DNA from: Mucilaginibacter cryoferens
GTDB lineage: Bacteria; Bacteroidota; Bacteroidia; Sphingobacteriales; Sphingobacteriaceae
Length of the DNA: 64,000 nt
Reading direction: 5' to 3'
NCBI RefSeq assembly: GCF_014205845.1
Contig: NZ_JACHCR010000027.1
Coordinates: forward strand, 1 to 64,000
Positions 35,182-44,353 of the stretch are shown in pieces. The notes beneath the pieces were generated by a model, which was not told the origin of the DNA, ran no database searches, and saw nothing but the letters and a program-made list of their open reading frames with translations. The first letter of the stretch is position 1. Each line of letters opens with the position of its first letter. The translations under genes were made by a program, and so were the position numbers.

Positions 35182-35820
35182 TTATTTTTTTCTGATAACC
35201 AGTAGGCCGTCGCGTACAGGCAGGATCAGTTTTTCTATCCTGCTATCAACAGCTATGTGGTCATTTAGTTTGCGGATTCCTTGTGTATCGGTATCATTTT
35301 CGGGGCCGTACACCTTTCCTTTCCACAAAACATTATCAATTATTATTAATCCTCCGGATCTGACTTTGTCAAAAACCAATTGAAAGTAGGTAAAATTATT
35401 CTTTTTGTCTGCATCAATAAACACCAGATCGAAAATATCAGCCTGTAAATCAGCAATAACGGCCTCCGCTTGCCCAAAATGCAGCTTTATTTTGTTTTCA
35501 ACATTTGTTAGCTTAAAGTGTGAATTGATGATATCCTCCATTTCGCGGTTAACCTCAATAGTGTGGAGGATGCCGCCTTCAACCAGTCCTTCGGCCAAAC
35601 AAATTGCCGAGTAGCCGGTATAGGTACCAATTTCAAGGATACATTTTGGCGCTACCATTTTGCTCAGAAAACTAAGCAACCGGCCCTGGTAATGGCCGGA
35701 TAACATATGCGGCCGCAGCGCCTTTAAATGCGTTTCGCGGTTCAGTTGCTGCAAAGCTTCCGGCTCCGGATCGCAATGGTCATCTAAGTACGCCTGTAGG
35801 GCAATAGGGAGAATTTCCAT
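35182..35820 (-). CDS. SAM-dependent O-methyltransferase (class I, catechol/caffeoyl-CoA type)
   Basis: A 212-residue methyltransferase. The SAM-binding motif is ILEIGTYTGYSAICLAEGL, followed by LHTIEVNREMED, then DLVFIDADKKN, whose aspartates bind a divalent metal in this family, and the downstream IIIDNVLWKGKV. The methyl acceptor is unknown. It is the first gene of a likely three-gene set with the two glucosaminidases. Confidence 0.93.
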   Translation of the reverse strand: MEILPIALQAYLDDHCDPEPEALQQLNRETHLKALRPHMLSGHYQGRLLSFLSKMVAPKCILEIGTYTGYSAICLAEGLVEGGILHTIEVNREMEDIINSHFKLTNVENKIKLHFGQAEAVIADLQADIFDLVFIDADKKNNFTYFQLVFDKVRSGGLIIIDNVLWKGKVYGPENDTDTQGIRKLNDHIAVDSRIEKLILPVRDGLLVIRKK

Positions 35821-35913
35821 CTGGCAAAGATAGGGATTTTGTTTTTAATGAGGGAATTAGGAGCTTGTGTGTTGATTGTGAGGTTTTTGTAGATATTAAT
35901 TTAGTGGAACTTA

Positions 35914-35949
35914 CTCCCACGAGGTTAGCGCAGCGCAACTCGTAGGAGC
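35914..35949. repeat. Short palindrome beside family C copy 2
   Basis: CTCCCACGAGGTTAGCGC pairs imperfectly with GCGCAACTCGTAGGAG. Related words (CGCTGCGCTAACCT and TGGAACT) recur inverted at about 36179 to 36201, so the element at 35981 appears nested inside an outer palindrome. Confidence 0.55.
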
Positions 35950-35980
35950 TGGGTGGCGGACGTCGTAAACTAACCAAGGT

Positions 35981-36150
35981 TGGTACTCTCCCGAACATCG
36001 CTACGCTTGTTCACCCTCTCTCTTCGGCTGCGCCAGGAAGAGGGAATTGAAGGTTTTTAGTCCGTTTTTAAATTATAAAACCGTCAACACCCTCTATGCG
36101 ACGAAGTCGGAGAGAGGGTCGACCGGCGTAGCCTGGTCGGGGTGAGTCTT
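35981..36150. repeat. Long imperfect palindrome, family C copy 2
   Basis: Inner arms CACCCTCTCTCTTCGG and CGGAGAGAGGGTC, with outer arms containing ACTCTCCCGAAC and CGGGGTGAGTC. Like copy 1 at 16691 it has AGAGGGAATTGAA near the centre and CCTCTATGCG on the right side. The gap continues to 36259 without a gene. Confidence 0.7.
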
Positions 36151-36259
36151 CGCCAGAATACAGAGCCGGTTATAGGTCCGCTGCGCTAACCTTGCTGGAA
36201 CTGACATTCATCATTTATTGATGATAATCCCATAGGTTGCTATAACAAACAGCCTCTGC

Positions 36260-37594
36260 TCAATTCACAAACCGCCCCCCGATATCTATGGTACGGGCAA
36301 AGGGGTTTAAAAACTTGTTGATGAGTATGGCAAACTCGCGCCGGGTTACCGGGCGACCCTGGTCTATTGGGGATGTAAACCTGTATTCGGTTTTCCAGGC
36401 TTTGGTCATGCCTATTTGTAGCGTTTTAGGGTCGGTAAGGGTTATTTCGCTGATGAGCGAGAATACGTTGCCGACGGTAAATTTTGCACTGGGTTTTTCG
36501 CGGTTGAACCATAAAAAGGTGCGGGTATAAATATCATTTAAAACGGGTTCAATTTCGGCAGTAGTAACGGCCGAATCGGGCATAAAGGCAATTATTGTGC
36601 TGTTGCCTGCGGTTTTCTGCACGCCTTTTAATAAGCCTGTTGCTGCTATCTGCTGTATCGATCTGAGGTATGGGTCGGCGGGTTTAATATCGGCAAAGGG
36701 CAGCAAATAGCCTTTAAAATCTAATAGCTCGCCTTGTACCAGGCGCACATTTATATTTTTAGTGGTGGTTTTAAAAAAAGCGCAAAAGGCGGCGGTGACT
36801 CCTGCCCCCTGCCCCAATGTAAGCTGTTTAGGCAGATATTGCAGATCATCATCCGGAAAAAAATTGCCTATTACCAATAAGTTATCCAAGCCCCGGGCAA
36901 CAATGGCGTTAAGGGGGATACAATAGGCAGGCAATTGAGGGTAGTTGGCTGTAGAAACGGTAGCATCCGTTTGCCTCGGAAAGCTATCGCCCATGGCTAT
37001 GCTGGTGCGGAACGCGGTTGCCTGCCCGTTACCAGCTTTAAAATCAAAAGGAATAAAATTGATTTTTAGTTTTTCGGCTATGGAAGCGCCGCTGGTGGCA
37101 TCTATTACCACTTTGGCTTTGATCAGCTGCAATTTGCCATCCTGGCTGATGGTTACCTGCCAGCCGTCGCCATCCTTTTTAATGGTGCTTAGCGGTGCAT
37201 TTAATTTTACAGTGAGGTTTTTAACCGTATCGGCCATTTTCTTAAGTATAGCTGCGCCCGTGTACGGCTCAAGGCGTAACGGCGCGTTATAAGCGGTATC
37301 GTAACCTGCGGTTGTTTTATAAAAGGCTATTACACGTTTCCTAAATTCGCCCCAGATGCCGGAGGGCAGGCTTTTATCGGTACTAACCGTGGTTATGGTT
37401 TGCTGTGCCATGGTTGGGCATAGCTGTGGCCCCGGTTCTATAAGTAACGTTTTTAATTTGCTGCGTGCCCCCTGTATAGCTGCTGCGGTACCGCCGGGTG
37501 TGCCGCCAATTACCAGTATATCGGTTTTAATGGTTTGGGCGTAGGTTTGTGTACAGTTTAGCAATAGCAGTACTAAAAGCAGCTTTTTTATCAT
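36260..37594 (-). CDS. Exported FAD-dependent oxidoreductase
   Basis: A 444-residue flavoprotein with a signal peptide (KLLLVLLLLNCTQTYAQ). The FAD-binding motif is DILVIGGTPGGTAAAIQGAR, and VVIDATSGASIAEKL is the second nucleotide-contact segment. It resembles the FAD-oxidoreductase group found in polysaccharide-utilising Bacteroidota; the substrate is unknown. A C-terminal region (about 330 to 440) may be a separate SLH-like or helical module. The ATG at 37594 was chosen over 37615. It is divergent from the BstA-like gene. Confidence 0.8.
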   Translation of the reverse strand: MIKKLLLVLLLLNCTQTYAQTIKTDILVIGGTPGGTAAAIQGARSKLKTLLIEPGPQLCPTMAQQTITTVSTDKSLPSGIWGEFRKRVIAFYKTTAGYDTAYNAPLRLEPYTGAAILKKMADTVKNLTVKLNAPLSTIKKDGDGWQVTISQDGKLQLIKAKVVIDATSGASIAEKLKINFIPFDFKAGNGQATAFRTSIAMGDSFPRQTDATVSTANYPQLPAYCIPLNAIVARGLDNLLVIGNFFPDDDLQYLPKQLTLGQGAGVTAAFCAFFKTTTKNINVRLVQGELLDFKGYLLPFADIKPADPYLRSIQQIAATGLLKGVQKTAGNSTIIAFMPDSAVTTAEIEPVLNDIYTRTFLWFNREKPSAKFTVGNVFSLISEITLTDPKTLQIGMTKAWKTEYRFTSPIDQGRPVTRREFAILINKFLNPFARTIDIGGRFVN

Positions 37595-37682
37595 CGGTGT
37601 ATTTGAAACGTACAAAACGCTAATTTAGGTTAAAGCTTGTTGTAGTATAAAATTATACCTAATTTAAATTTTTTAAAAGCGC

Positions 37683-38216
37683 ATGACAGACGAACAGATG
37701 AAATACCCGATAGGGAAATTTACGCCACCGGCATCCTATACCGACGCAGATATAAACCAGTGGATTGAAGATATAGCTACACTGCCGGGCAAACTGAGGC
37801 ACGCTATAACCGGCCTTAATTACCTGGAGCTGGATACCCCCTACCGCACCGGTGGGTGGACGTTGAGGCAAGTGATCCATCACCTGGCCGATAGCCACAT
37901 GAACTCGATAACCCGCATTAAACTGGCCCTTACCGAGGATAATCCCGTTATAAAACCTTACGAGGAGGCCGACTGGGCTTTATTGCCCGACTATCGCCTG
38001 CCTGTAGAATCGTCGTTAAAAATACTGGAGGGGATTCACATACACATGGTGGCCTTGTTTGAAAGCTTTACCGAAAACGAATGGGGTCGCACTTTTATAC
38101 ATCCGGCATCGGGCGATACCATTTCGCTAAAAAAGGTATTGGGACTATACTCCTGGCATAGCAAACACCATTTGGCCCATGTTACCGAAACGGTGAAGCG
38201 GTTTGTGAAGATATGA
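37683..38216 (+). CDS. YfiT/BstA family putative metal-dependent hydrolase
   Basis: A 177-residue DinB-superfamily protein of the YfiT (bacillithiol transferase-like) group. Metal ligands are expected in [13 protein letters not shown] and in [12 protein letters not shown]. The Y-P-I-G-K-F N-terminus ([10 protein letters not shown]) and [12 protein letters not shown] are typical of YfiT. Bacillithiol is known in some Bacteroidota, but whether it is used here is not shown. The 3' end runs directly into a heptanucleotide array, with GTGAAG words already in the last codons. Confidence 0.9.
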   Translation: MTDEQMKYPIGKFTPPASYTDADINQWIEDIATLPGKLRHAITGLNYLELDTPYRTGGWTLRQVIHHLADSHMNSITRIKLALTEDNPVIKPYEEADWALLPDYRLPVESSLKILEGIHIHMVALFESFTENEWGRTFIHPASGDTISLKKVLGLYSWHSKHHLAHVTETVKRFVKI

Positions 38217-38342
38217 GGTGAAAGGTGAAAGGTGAAAGGTGAAAGGTGAAAGGTGAAAGGTGAAAGGTGAAAGGTGAAAGGTGAAAGGTGAAAGGTGAAA
38301 GGTGAAAGATGAAAGGTGAAAGGTGAAAGGTGAAAGGTGAAA
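38217..38342. repeat. Heptanucleotide tandem array (GGTGAAA)18
   Basis: Eighteen contiguous 7-base units start right after the stop codon. Unit 14 (38308) reads GATGAAA; the rest are identical. It reads through all frames, giving an artefactual FTFHLSP-repeat ORF on the minus strand. A complement, CCTTTCACCTC, occurs at about 38404. Confidence 0.95.
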
Positions 38343-38367
38343 GGCTGGCGATATTCGCCAGCCTTTC
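38339..38367. terminator. Hairpin following the heptanucleotide array
   Basis: GAAAGGCTGGCGA pairs with TCGCCAGCCTTTC around TAT. It lies between the convergent BstA-like and sensor kinase genes. It lacks a good T-run, so the terminator role is tentative. Confidence 0.6.
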
Positions 38368-38418
38368 ACTGTAAAACTAAATTCGGCTACCTTTCGCCTT
38401 TATCCTTTCACCTCAAAG

Positions 38419-41400
38419 TTATGCCGATGGAAAGCTTAGGTAAAAGGTAGTGCCAATATCTATAGTGGTTTCAAACCATACTTTACCGTTGGCATTTTCT
38501 ATTGAGTTTTTTACAAAGGCAAGGCCAAGGCCTGTGCCCGAGCTTTTGGTGGTAAAGTTGGGCTCAAATATTTTTTCGCGCATGTTTTCGGGAATGCCGT
38601 TGCCATTATCTTTTATAGTAAGCAGCACGTTTTTGCTGGTTACCAGAAAATGGATATCGATAAGGCCTTTCCTATCTGCAGGTGTGGCTTCAATGGCGTT
38701 TTTAAGCAGGTTATTAAAACAACGCAGCAGCTGGTCGCGGTCGGCACCTACCATAAAGGGCTCTTCGGGTGGTTGGTAGGATATGTAAATGTTATCCATT
38801 TGCTTAAAAATGGTTACCGCCTGGCTCAGCATCTCAAAAACGTTTAACGATTCGATGCGGGTATCGGGCATTTTAGCAAAGGCCGAAAACTCTGATGCTA
38901 TAGACGACAGGCTTTCTATCTGCTCTACAAACGATTTGCTGAAACGCTCAAACTTTTGATCAAACTTGGGGTCTTTATCCCTCCACGACTTATCTAATAG
39001 CTGTAAGCCCAGTTTTAATGGCGTTAACGGGTTTTTAATTTCGTGAGCTACCTGTTTGGCCATTTCGCGCCAGGCGCTTTCACGCTCAGATTGTGCAAGC
39101 CTGGTTGCGCTGTTTTCCAGGGCCGAGATCATTTTATTATACTCTTTTACCAGCGCCCCTATCTCGTCATTACGCTGCCATTTTATAGGCTCGTTTTTTT
39201 TACCATAAATGGTTTTACTCAGGGTTTCCTGTATAAAACTTAGTGGCGCGGTAATTTGCCTGGCAATAATAATGGCAAATAAGCCAATAGCTATAAATAC
39301 CAGCGCGTACACGTTTATCATTACATTTAGCAGCGAACTGATGCGCACTTTATAATCAGATTCGTTTGAAAAATAGGGGAGCTGTATATAAGCAATGGTT
39401 TTGTGCGATACCTCTATTGGGGCGTAAGCGGCTTTGTAGCTTAGTTCGCCAATACGCTCCTCATTTACAAACTCCGATTTTTGTAGTTTGCTTAAAAAGA
39501 TGAAGGCCCGGGAGTTCATCTTTTTGGCAACCAGGCCATATTCGTAAATTTTTGGCTGGGTAGTTACCAGCGGCATGCCATTAATATCAAACAAAATAAG
39601 ATCGGTAGAGTAGGTTTTGGCCATTTCGTTAAAATCTACCTGGCTTTTTTCGTTGATGTTGTAAATGTATTTGTTTAATGCGCCCGTTTGAAAGGTTTCG
39701 GCAATGTGGGTTATTTTATCGCGGATCTGTTTATCCTGCTGATTTTGGTATTGATTGCCAATAGATACAAAGGTGATAAAGCCTACCACAATAAGTGTAA
39801 TTACTACCGCAAAGATCATCACAAACTGGATGCGGGTTTTATAAAGTACCTTATCAAAGTTTATCTTAAAGTTCCAGCTTATTTTATCGTCTTTTATGGT
39901 TAATATCCTGATGCGCATCCAGGCCCCCCGCACAATAATAATAATGGCGCTAAATATCAGCATGGCCATAAAGAAGAAGGTGATAGAGGTTACGCCATAG
40001 TACAGCGGATTGATCTCTTTACTTACCACAATTAAATTACGCTTGCTGGGCTTATAAATAAGGTGTTCGTATTTGGTAAAGGTGTTATACCAGCCGGGGC
40101 TATTGCTTTTGGTTGTTTTTACAGCATAATTTTTTAGCGGGCCTCTAAAATCGAGATTGTTGAGACTGTAAACATAGCTGCCTTTTTGACTCAATAATTT
40201 ATCGTCGCTATAATAAGCATAGGAGTAATCTTTAAACTCATCTTCAGATTGCAAGGGGCCGTCAATCAACAGCTCTGGAAAAGCTCCCAGGGTTTGCAAT
40301 GGCTGCGATTTAAATTCGACCACTAACGTGCCCAACTGTTTATTGCTGTAATTAATGGGGAGTATGGCAAAATAACTCTGGTACCCAAAAGATTCGGTAA
40401 CCCGGTAAAAGTAGGCAGATGCGGGTACCTTAAAGGAGGTATACACCACCTGGTCTTTAAATACACCTATAGGGAAATTATCGCCAGACAGGGGTTGATC
40501 CCTGGAATTGTATTCGTGTACCTTAAGGCCATATTTTGAAAGATAGCCATCAAAATAAAGTTTTTGCAAGCGGTTTGTGAGGTATTCGTTGTTCTGTACG
40601 TTTTCTTTAAAATAGCGGATGATGCCCGTATCGGTAACAATTTTATTTTCGGCCTTTTTAAAATAATTTTCGGCCATGAGATCGTAAGGCTCTTCCAGTT
40701 TATGGATCAGTTTTTTCTGTACGCCCTGTTCTTTGATCTCTTCGAAATGGTTGAGCTTAATAGCCGAAATAAGGGCGAATATTAAAATTATCTCTAAAAA
40801 AGCACTTGTAGTGAGTTTGCCCCCCTGGTAAATAAAGCCATAGGCTCTAACAAATACCAAAAACATCCATAACAGGTAAAATAGGGTAAAGCTATAGTAA
40901 AGTGCAAAAACTACCGTTGTTATAGCAATACTTATCAGAAACAGGAACAGCTGGTGCGAGCGTGGTACATTAAGCCTGAGACAAAAGTAAAGCACAACAT
41001 CACTAACAAGGTAAAAAATAAGAAAGCTAAAGCAAAGCATTAACACACCCAGTATGCTGAATGACGAAAGGCTAAGCACGTTGTTTACATTAAAGTTGAT
41101 GGTTGAGTTAACAACCAGATCGTAAAACAACCTTAATAATGAGGTAGAAACAGCAATGAGGATAAGTATGCAGCTAATTACTGTAAAATAGCCCGCCGCA
41201 CCGCCATAGGTTATGTTAAATAGCCTGCGCCTTTGCAAATACACAAAAGCGGTAAACCAAAAAACGCATAATATATTGATGCACAGATCGGCAAAGGAAG
41301 GGTAGAGTGCGCCCGAATGATAAATTTTAGGGTCGAAGATTTTGAGCATCCCACTAAAATCGGGGAGGTGATAATACAGGCCAATAAACCGAAAAAGCAC

Positions 41401-42186
41401 AACAAACGCTAATAAAAGGAATACCGATAACCACGCATAGCCCTTTGCGGCCACATGGCAGCAAATATTGTGTATAAGCACACAAATGGTGAGTATGGTT
41501 AATATCCAGAATCCTGTTTCGTAATAAATAAAGGCGTAGTTAATGCTGTTGGGTTTTTGCTTTACCGAAAACAGGTACCTGTGGTTGGTGCTGTGTACCT
41601 GGTAAGCATCTTTATCGCCAAAGTCGGCAAGTTCGATATTGTTGCCGGTGGTTAAATCTTTGGCGAAGTTGTTTTGCAGGTACTGGTTGGTAAAGGCGTA
41701 ATTAATTTTTACAGGGATAAAAAAGATGGCCGAAAAATCGCCGTCGGTTTTTTTAATGGCTTCGTAAAAACCATTGGGTTCGTCTATAAAAGAAACGCCC
41801 TCTTTTATAGCCCCTAAATTATAGGGTACTACTTTGATGCCGCTCCAAAAGTTTAAGCGGTTATTATAGGCCGTTACAAACCAGATGTTTTTTTGGGTTG
41901 TAAAATCAGTAATATAAGAGAGTGCGTTTTGATCGCTATCGGCAAGGGTTTTAAACTTATCAAACTGTGCCTTATCGTTTAGCAAATTATTAACTAAAAC
42001 CTCTTTTTTTTGCAGGTTAGCCTCCAGTGTGTGCGCGGTTTGCACCAGGTTATTTACAGGCGTATATGTTTTTTGAACAATAATGGCCGTAAAGAATAAC
42101 CCAATACCAATTAAAGTAAGCAGCAAACGTATTTTTCCGGAGGTAGTCAAATTGCTATCAGATAATACAGGTTTAAAACAAAACAA
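38419..42186 (-). CDS. Very large membrane sensor histidine kinase
   Basis: A 1255-residue kinase, much longer than usual. One transmembrane helix is at about 18 to 41, a first extracytoplasmic region extends to about 228, about seven helices lie between 230 and 475, a second extracytoplasmic region reaches about 730, and two more helices at about 735 to 760 and 790 to 815 lead to a third sensory segment. A last helix precedes a HAMP region (about 975 to 1030). H1048 in VAHEIKNPLTPLK is the phospho-acceptor. ATPase boxes are NNLLKNAIEATP, DNGNGIPENM, FTTKSSGTGLGLAF. The start is TTG at 42186 but overlaps a hairpin; a TTG at 42150 is an alternative. No response regulator is adjacent. Confidence 0.9.
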   Translation of the reverse strand: MFCFKPVLSDSNLTTSGKIRLLLTLIGIGLFFTAIIVQKTYTPVNNLVQTAHTLEANLQKKEVLVNNLLNDKAQFDKFKTLADSDQNALSYITDFTTQKNIWFVTAYNNRLNFWSGIKVVPYNLGAIKEGVSFIDEPNGFYEAIKKTDGDFSAIFFIPVKINYAFTNQYLQNNFAKDLTTGNNIELADFGDKDAYQVHSTNHRYLFSVKQKPNSINYAFIYYETGFWILTILTICVLIHNICCHVAAKGYAWLSVFLLLAFVVLFRFIGLYYHLPDFSGMLKIFDPKIYHSGALYPSFADLCINILCVFWFTAFVYLQRRRLFNITYGGAAGYFTVISCILILIAVSTSLLRLFYDLVVNSTINFNVNNVLSLSSFSILGVLMLCFSFLIFYLVSDVVLYFCLRLNVPRSHQLFLFLISIAITTVVFALYYSFTLFYLLWMFLVFVRAYGFIYQGGKLTTSAFLEIILIFALISAIKLNHFEEIKEQGVQKKLIHKLEEPYDLMAENYFKKAENKIVTDTGIIRYFKENVQNNEYLTNRLQKLYFDGYLSKYGLKVHEYNSRDQPLSGDNFPIGVFKDQVVYTSFKVPASAYFYRVTESFGYQSYFAILPINYSNKQLGTLVVEFKSQPLQTLGAFPELLIDGPLQSEDEFKDYSYAYYSDDKLLSQKGSYVYSLNNLDFRGPLKNYAVKTTKSNSPGWYNTFTKYEHLIYKPSKRNLIVVSKEINPLYYGVTSITFFFMAMLIFSAIIIIVRGAWMRIRILTIKDDKISWNFKINFDKVLYKTRIQFVMIFAVVITLIVVGFITFVSIGNQYQNQQDKQIRDKITHIAETFQTGALNKYIYNINEKSQVDFNEMAKTYSTDLILFDINGMPLVTTQPKIYEYGLVAKKMNSRAFIFLSKLQKSEFVNEERIGELSYKAAYAPIEVSHKTIAYIQLPYFSNESDYKVRISSLLNVMINVYALVFIAIGLFAIIIARQITAPLSFIQETLSKTIYGKKNEPIKWQRNDEIGALVKEYNKMISALENSATRLAQSERESAWREMAKQVAHEIKNPLTPLKLGLQLLDKSWRDKDPKFDQKFERFSKSFVEQIESLSSIASEFSAFAKMPDTRIESLNVFEMLSQAVTIFKQMDNIYISYQPPEEPFMVGADRDQLLRCFNNLLKNAIEATPADRKGLIDIHFLVTSKNVLLTIKDNGNGIPENMREKIFEPNFTTKSSGTGLGLAFVKNSIENANGKVWFETTIDIGTTFYLSFPSA

Positions 42187-42210
42187 AAGGCACTATTAAT
42201 AGTGCCTTTT
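42185..42210 (-). terminator. Terminator between fabD and the sensor kinase
   Basis: Perfect palindrome AAAAGGCACTATT / AATAGTGCCTTTT, followed on the minus strand by T-rich sequence. It ends transcription from fabD, and overlaps the first codon proposed for the kinase. Confidence 0.8.
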
Positions 42211-42216
42211 TAATAA

Positions 42217-43104
42217 TTATTGTGGTAAAGCAGCGCTTTGCGTAACTACTGCCCTATCAACTTTTTTAACGAGGCCTTGCAGTACATTACCTGGCCCTAC
42301 TTCGGTAAATGAAGTGGCACCATCTTCAAGCATATGCTTAACGGTTTGTGTCCACCTTACAGCACCTGTAAGCTGGGCTATTAAATTTTGTTTTATAACA
42401 GCAGGATCGGTATAAGGTTTTGCATCAATGTTTTGATAAATTGGGCAAACCGGCTTAATAATTTCGGTAGCCACAATAGCAGCCTCCAGCTCAACCCTTG
42501 CCGATTCCATTAATGGCGAGTGGAAAGCGCCGCCAACTTTAAGCTTTAAGGCTCTTTTAGCACCGGCTGCAAGCAGTTTTTCGCAAGCTTCATCAACCCC
42601 TTCAATACTGCCCGATATAACCAGCTGACCGGGGCAGTTATAATTTGCGGTTACTACTACAGCGCTGGCCCGTTGGCAAACATCTTCTACAATAAAATCA
42701 TCCAGGCCCAAAATGGCAGCCATGGTTGATGGTTGTAGCTCGCAGGCTTTTTGCATGGCGTTGGCGCGCGCGGCAACCAGGCGTAAACCATCTTCGAAAG
42801 ATAAAGCACCGGCTGCTACCAGGGCAGAAAACTCACCTAAAGAGTGGCCGGCAACCATTTCGGGTTTAAAATCGTCGCCCAATACGGTGGCTAAAATAAC
42901 CGAGTGTAAAAAAATGGCTGGTTGTGTTACATTGGTTTGTACCAGGTCTTCGGGCGTGCCTTCAAACATTACATCGGTAATACGGAAGCCTAATATCTCA
43001 TTGGCTTTTTCAAATAGTTCACGGGCTTTTTCAGATTGATCGTAAAGATCTTTACCCATGCCTACAAACTGGGCGCCTTGCCCCGGAAAAATATATGCGT
43101 TCAT
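42217..43104 (-). CDS. fabD: Malonyl CoA-acyl carrier protein transacylase
   Basis: Transfers malonyl from CoA to acyl carrier protein for fatty acid synthesis. It has 295 residues. The N-terminal motif is IFPGQGAQFVGMG; the nucleophile is S88 in VAGHSLGEFSAL and the catalytic histidine H195 in GGAFHSPLM. The segment VGPGNVLQGLVKK closes the domain. It is followed by a terminator and preceded by an inverted C/G-rich repeat beginning three bases upstream of the ATG, an unusual position for a ribosome-binding region. Confidence 0.97.
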   Translation of the reverse strand: MNAYIFPGQGAQFVGMGKDLYDQSEKARELFEKANEILGFRITDVMFEGTPEDLVQTNVTQPAIFLHSVILATVLGDDFKPEMVAGHSLGEFSALVAAGALSFEDGLRLVAARANAMQKACELQPSTMAAILGLDDFIVEDVCQRASAVVVTANYNCPGQLVISGSIEGVDEACEKLLAAGAKRALKLKVGGAFHSPLMESARVELEAAIVATEIIKPVCPIYQNIDAKPYTDPAVIKQNLIAQLTGAVRWTQTVKHMLEDGATSFTEVGPGNVLQGLVKKVDRAVVTQSAALPQ

Positions 43105-43107
43105 TAT

Positions 43108-43134
43108 GCCCCCTAACCCCCTAAAGGAGGAATT
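43108..43134. repeat. C/G-rich repeat, inverted copy upstream of fabD
   Basis: GCCCCCTAACCCCCTAAAGG then AGGAATT. Its reverse complement matches the family at 4248. With the copy at 43168 it forms an inverted pair around a 33-base AT-rich loop. Confidence 0.7.
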
Positions 43135-43167
43135 TTATGTTTATAATTATTATTTATCAACCCTTCC

Positions 43168-43196
43168 AACTCCCCCGTTAGGGGGCTGGGGGCTTA
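43168..43196. repeat. Stop-codon-associated C/G-rich repeat, copy 4
   Basis: AACTCCCCCGTTAGGG then GGCTGGGGGCTTA. The terminal TTA is the minus-strand stop codon (TAA) of folE. Confidence 0.7.
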
Positions 43197-43832
43197 ACTT
43201 AATTTAGAACTTATCAGGTTTAAAAATTCGGTACGTGTTTTTTCTTTCAAAAACTCGCCGGTAAATGCCGATGTGGTGGTTACCGAGTTTTGTTTTTGTA
43301 CGCCGCGCATACTCATACACAGGTGGCGGCATTCGATAACTACGCCAACGCCAACCGGGTTAAGGGTTTCCTGTATACAATCGCGAATTTCGTTGGTTAA
43401 GCGCTCCTGCACCTGTAAGCGGCGGGCAAAAACATCAACTATACGCGGTATTTTGCTTAAGCCAACCACATAGCCGTTGGGAATATAGGCAATGTGCGCC
43501 TTGCCAAAAAACGGCAGCATGTGGTGCTCGCACATCGAGTATACTTCAATGTCTTTCACAATTACCATCTGGCTGTAGTCCTCTTTAAACATAGCCGAGC
43601 TGAGGATGGTTTTGGCATCCAGATCATAGCCATGTGTTAAATATAACATGGCCTTGGCAATACGCTCGGGAGTTTTTAACAGGCCGTCCCTCTCGGGGTT
43701 TTCGCCTATTTGTTTTAAAACATCAAGATAATGTGCCGATAGGTTTTGTATCAGCTGAGGATTGTACCTATCTATCTTGGTATAGCCGTCAATGTCGTCA
43801 TCGCGGTCTGGGATGTGGTCTTTATCAATCAT
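43194..43832 (-). CDS. folE: GTP cyclohydrolase I
   Basis: Converts GTP to dihydroneopterin triphosphate, the entry to folate and pterin synthesis. It has 212 residues. Zinc ligands lie in [19 protein letters not shown] (cysteine and histidine) and in [12 protein letters not shown]. An N-terminal extension of about 25 residues is acidic. The gene starts 9 bases after the stop of the PTPS/QueD homologue on the same strand; the two act on successive pterin intermediates. Confidence 0.96.
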   Translation of the reverse strand: MIDKDHIPDRDDDIDGYTKIDRYNPQLIQNLSAHYLDVLKQIGENPERDGLLKTPERIAKAMLYLTHGYDLDAKTILSSAMFKEDYSQMVIVKDIEVYSMCEHHMLPFFGKAHIAYIPNGYVVGLSKIPRIVDVFARRLQVQERLTNEIRDCIQETLNPVGVGVVIECRHLCMSMRGVQKQNSVTTTSAFTGEFLKEKTRTEFLNLISSKLS

Positions 43833-43841
43833 TATATCCGG

Positions 43842-44261
43842 TTATCCGCCAAAGTACTCCGCGGAGTTATTTTCAGTTTCGTACAATTTTACCGAGTGTA
43901 AAAACACTCCGTCATAAGCTTCTATGGGAGCCTTAAGCTGGTTAAATATCTCAATGCAAAGCAGCTCGGTTGAGGCCATTTTGCCGGCCATAAACTCAAC
44001 ATCTTTATTGATGTTTTTATGATCCAGTTTTTCAATAACGTACTCGTTAATAATAATTTTAAGCTCTTTAAGGTCCATCAGGTAGCCCGTTGCGTGCGTT
44101 ACCTCGCCCTTAACGGTTACAAATAAATTGTAGTTATGACCATGCCAGTTTGGGTTGGCACATTTGCCAAATACCTCATTGTTTTTTTCAGCGCTCCATT
44201 CCTCACGGTACATCCGGTGAGCGGCATTAAAATGTTCTTTGCGCGTTATATGTATCATCAT
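43842..44261 (-). CDS. queD: 6-carboxytetrahydropterin synthase / 6-pyruvoyl-tetrahydropterin synthase homologue
   Basis: A T-fold enzyme of 139 residues that acts on dihydroneopterin triphosphate, the FolE product. In bacteria it usually makes 6-carboxytetrahydropterin for queuosine. Zinc histidines are in KEHFNAAHRMY and NWHGHNYNLFV, and the catalytic cysteine is in FGKCANPNW. An ORF start 30 bases upstream reads a hydrophobic non-family stretch, so the internal ATG was chosen. QueC and QueE are not present here, so a different pterin route is possible. Confidence 0.9.
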   Translation of the reverse strand: MMIHITRKEHFNAAHRMYREEWSAEKNNEVFGKCANPNWHGHNYNLFVTVKGEVTHATGYLMDLKELKIIINEYVIEKLDHKNINKDVEFMAGKMASTELLCIEIFNQLKAPIEAYDGVFLHSVKLYETENNSAEYFGG

Positions 44262-44353
44262 AATAATAAGTGGGGCAAATATACAAAACAAAAATAGGCC
44301 AGTTGTTTTATATTAGGGCACAAAAATCGGTAAATAAAACACACACAGGCAAT

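Noticed and set aside
38217..38342. CRISPR-like array
   Set aside because: Units are contiguous 7-mers without spacers and no cas genes are present.
38145..38369. Minus-strand ORF of repeated FTFHLSP residues
   Set aside because: It is the translation of the (GGTGAAA)n array, which stays open in all frames because 7 is prime to 3; it has no start signal.
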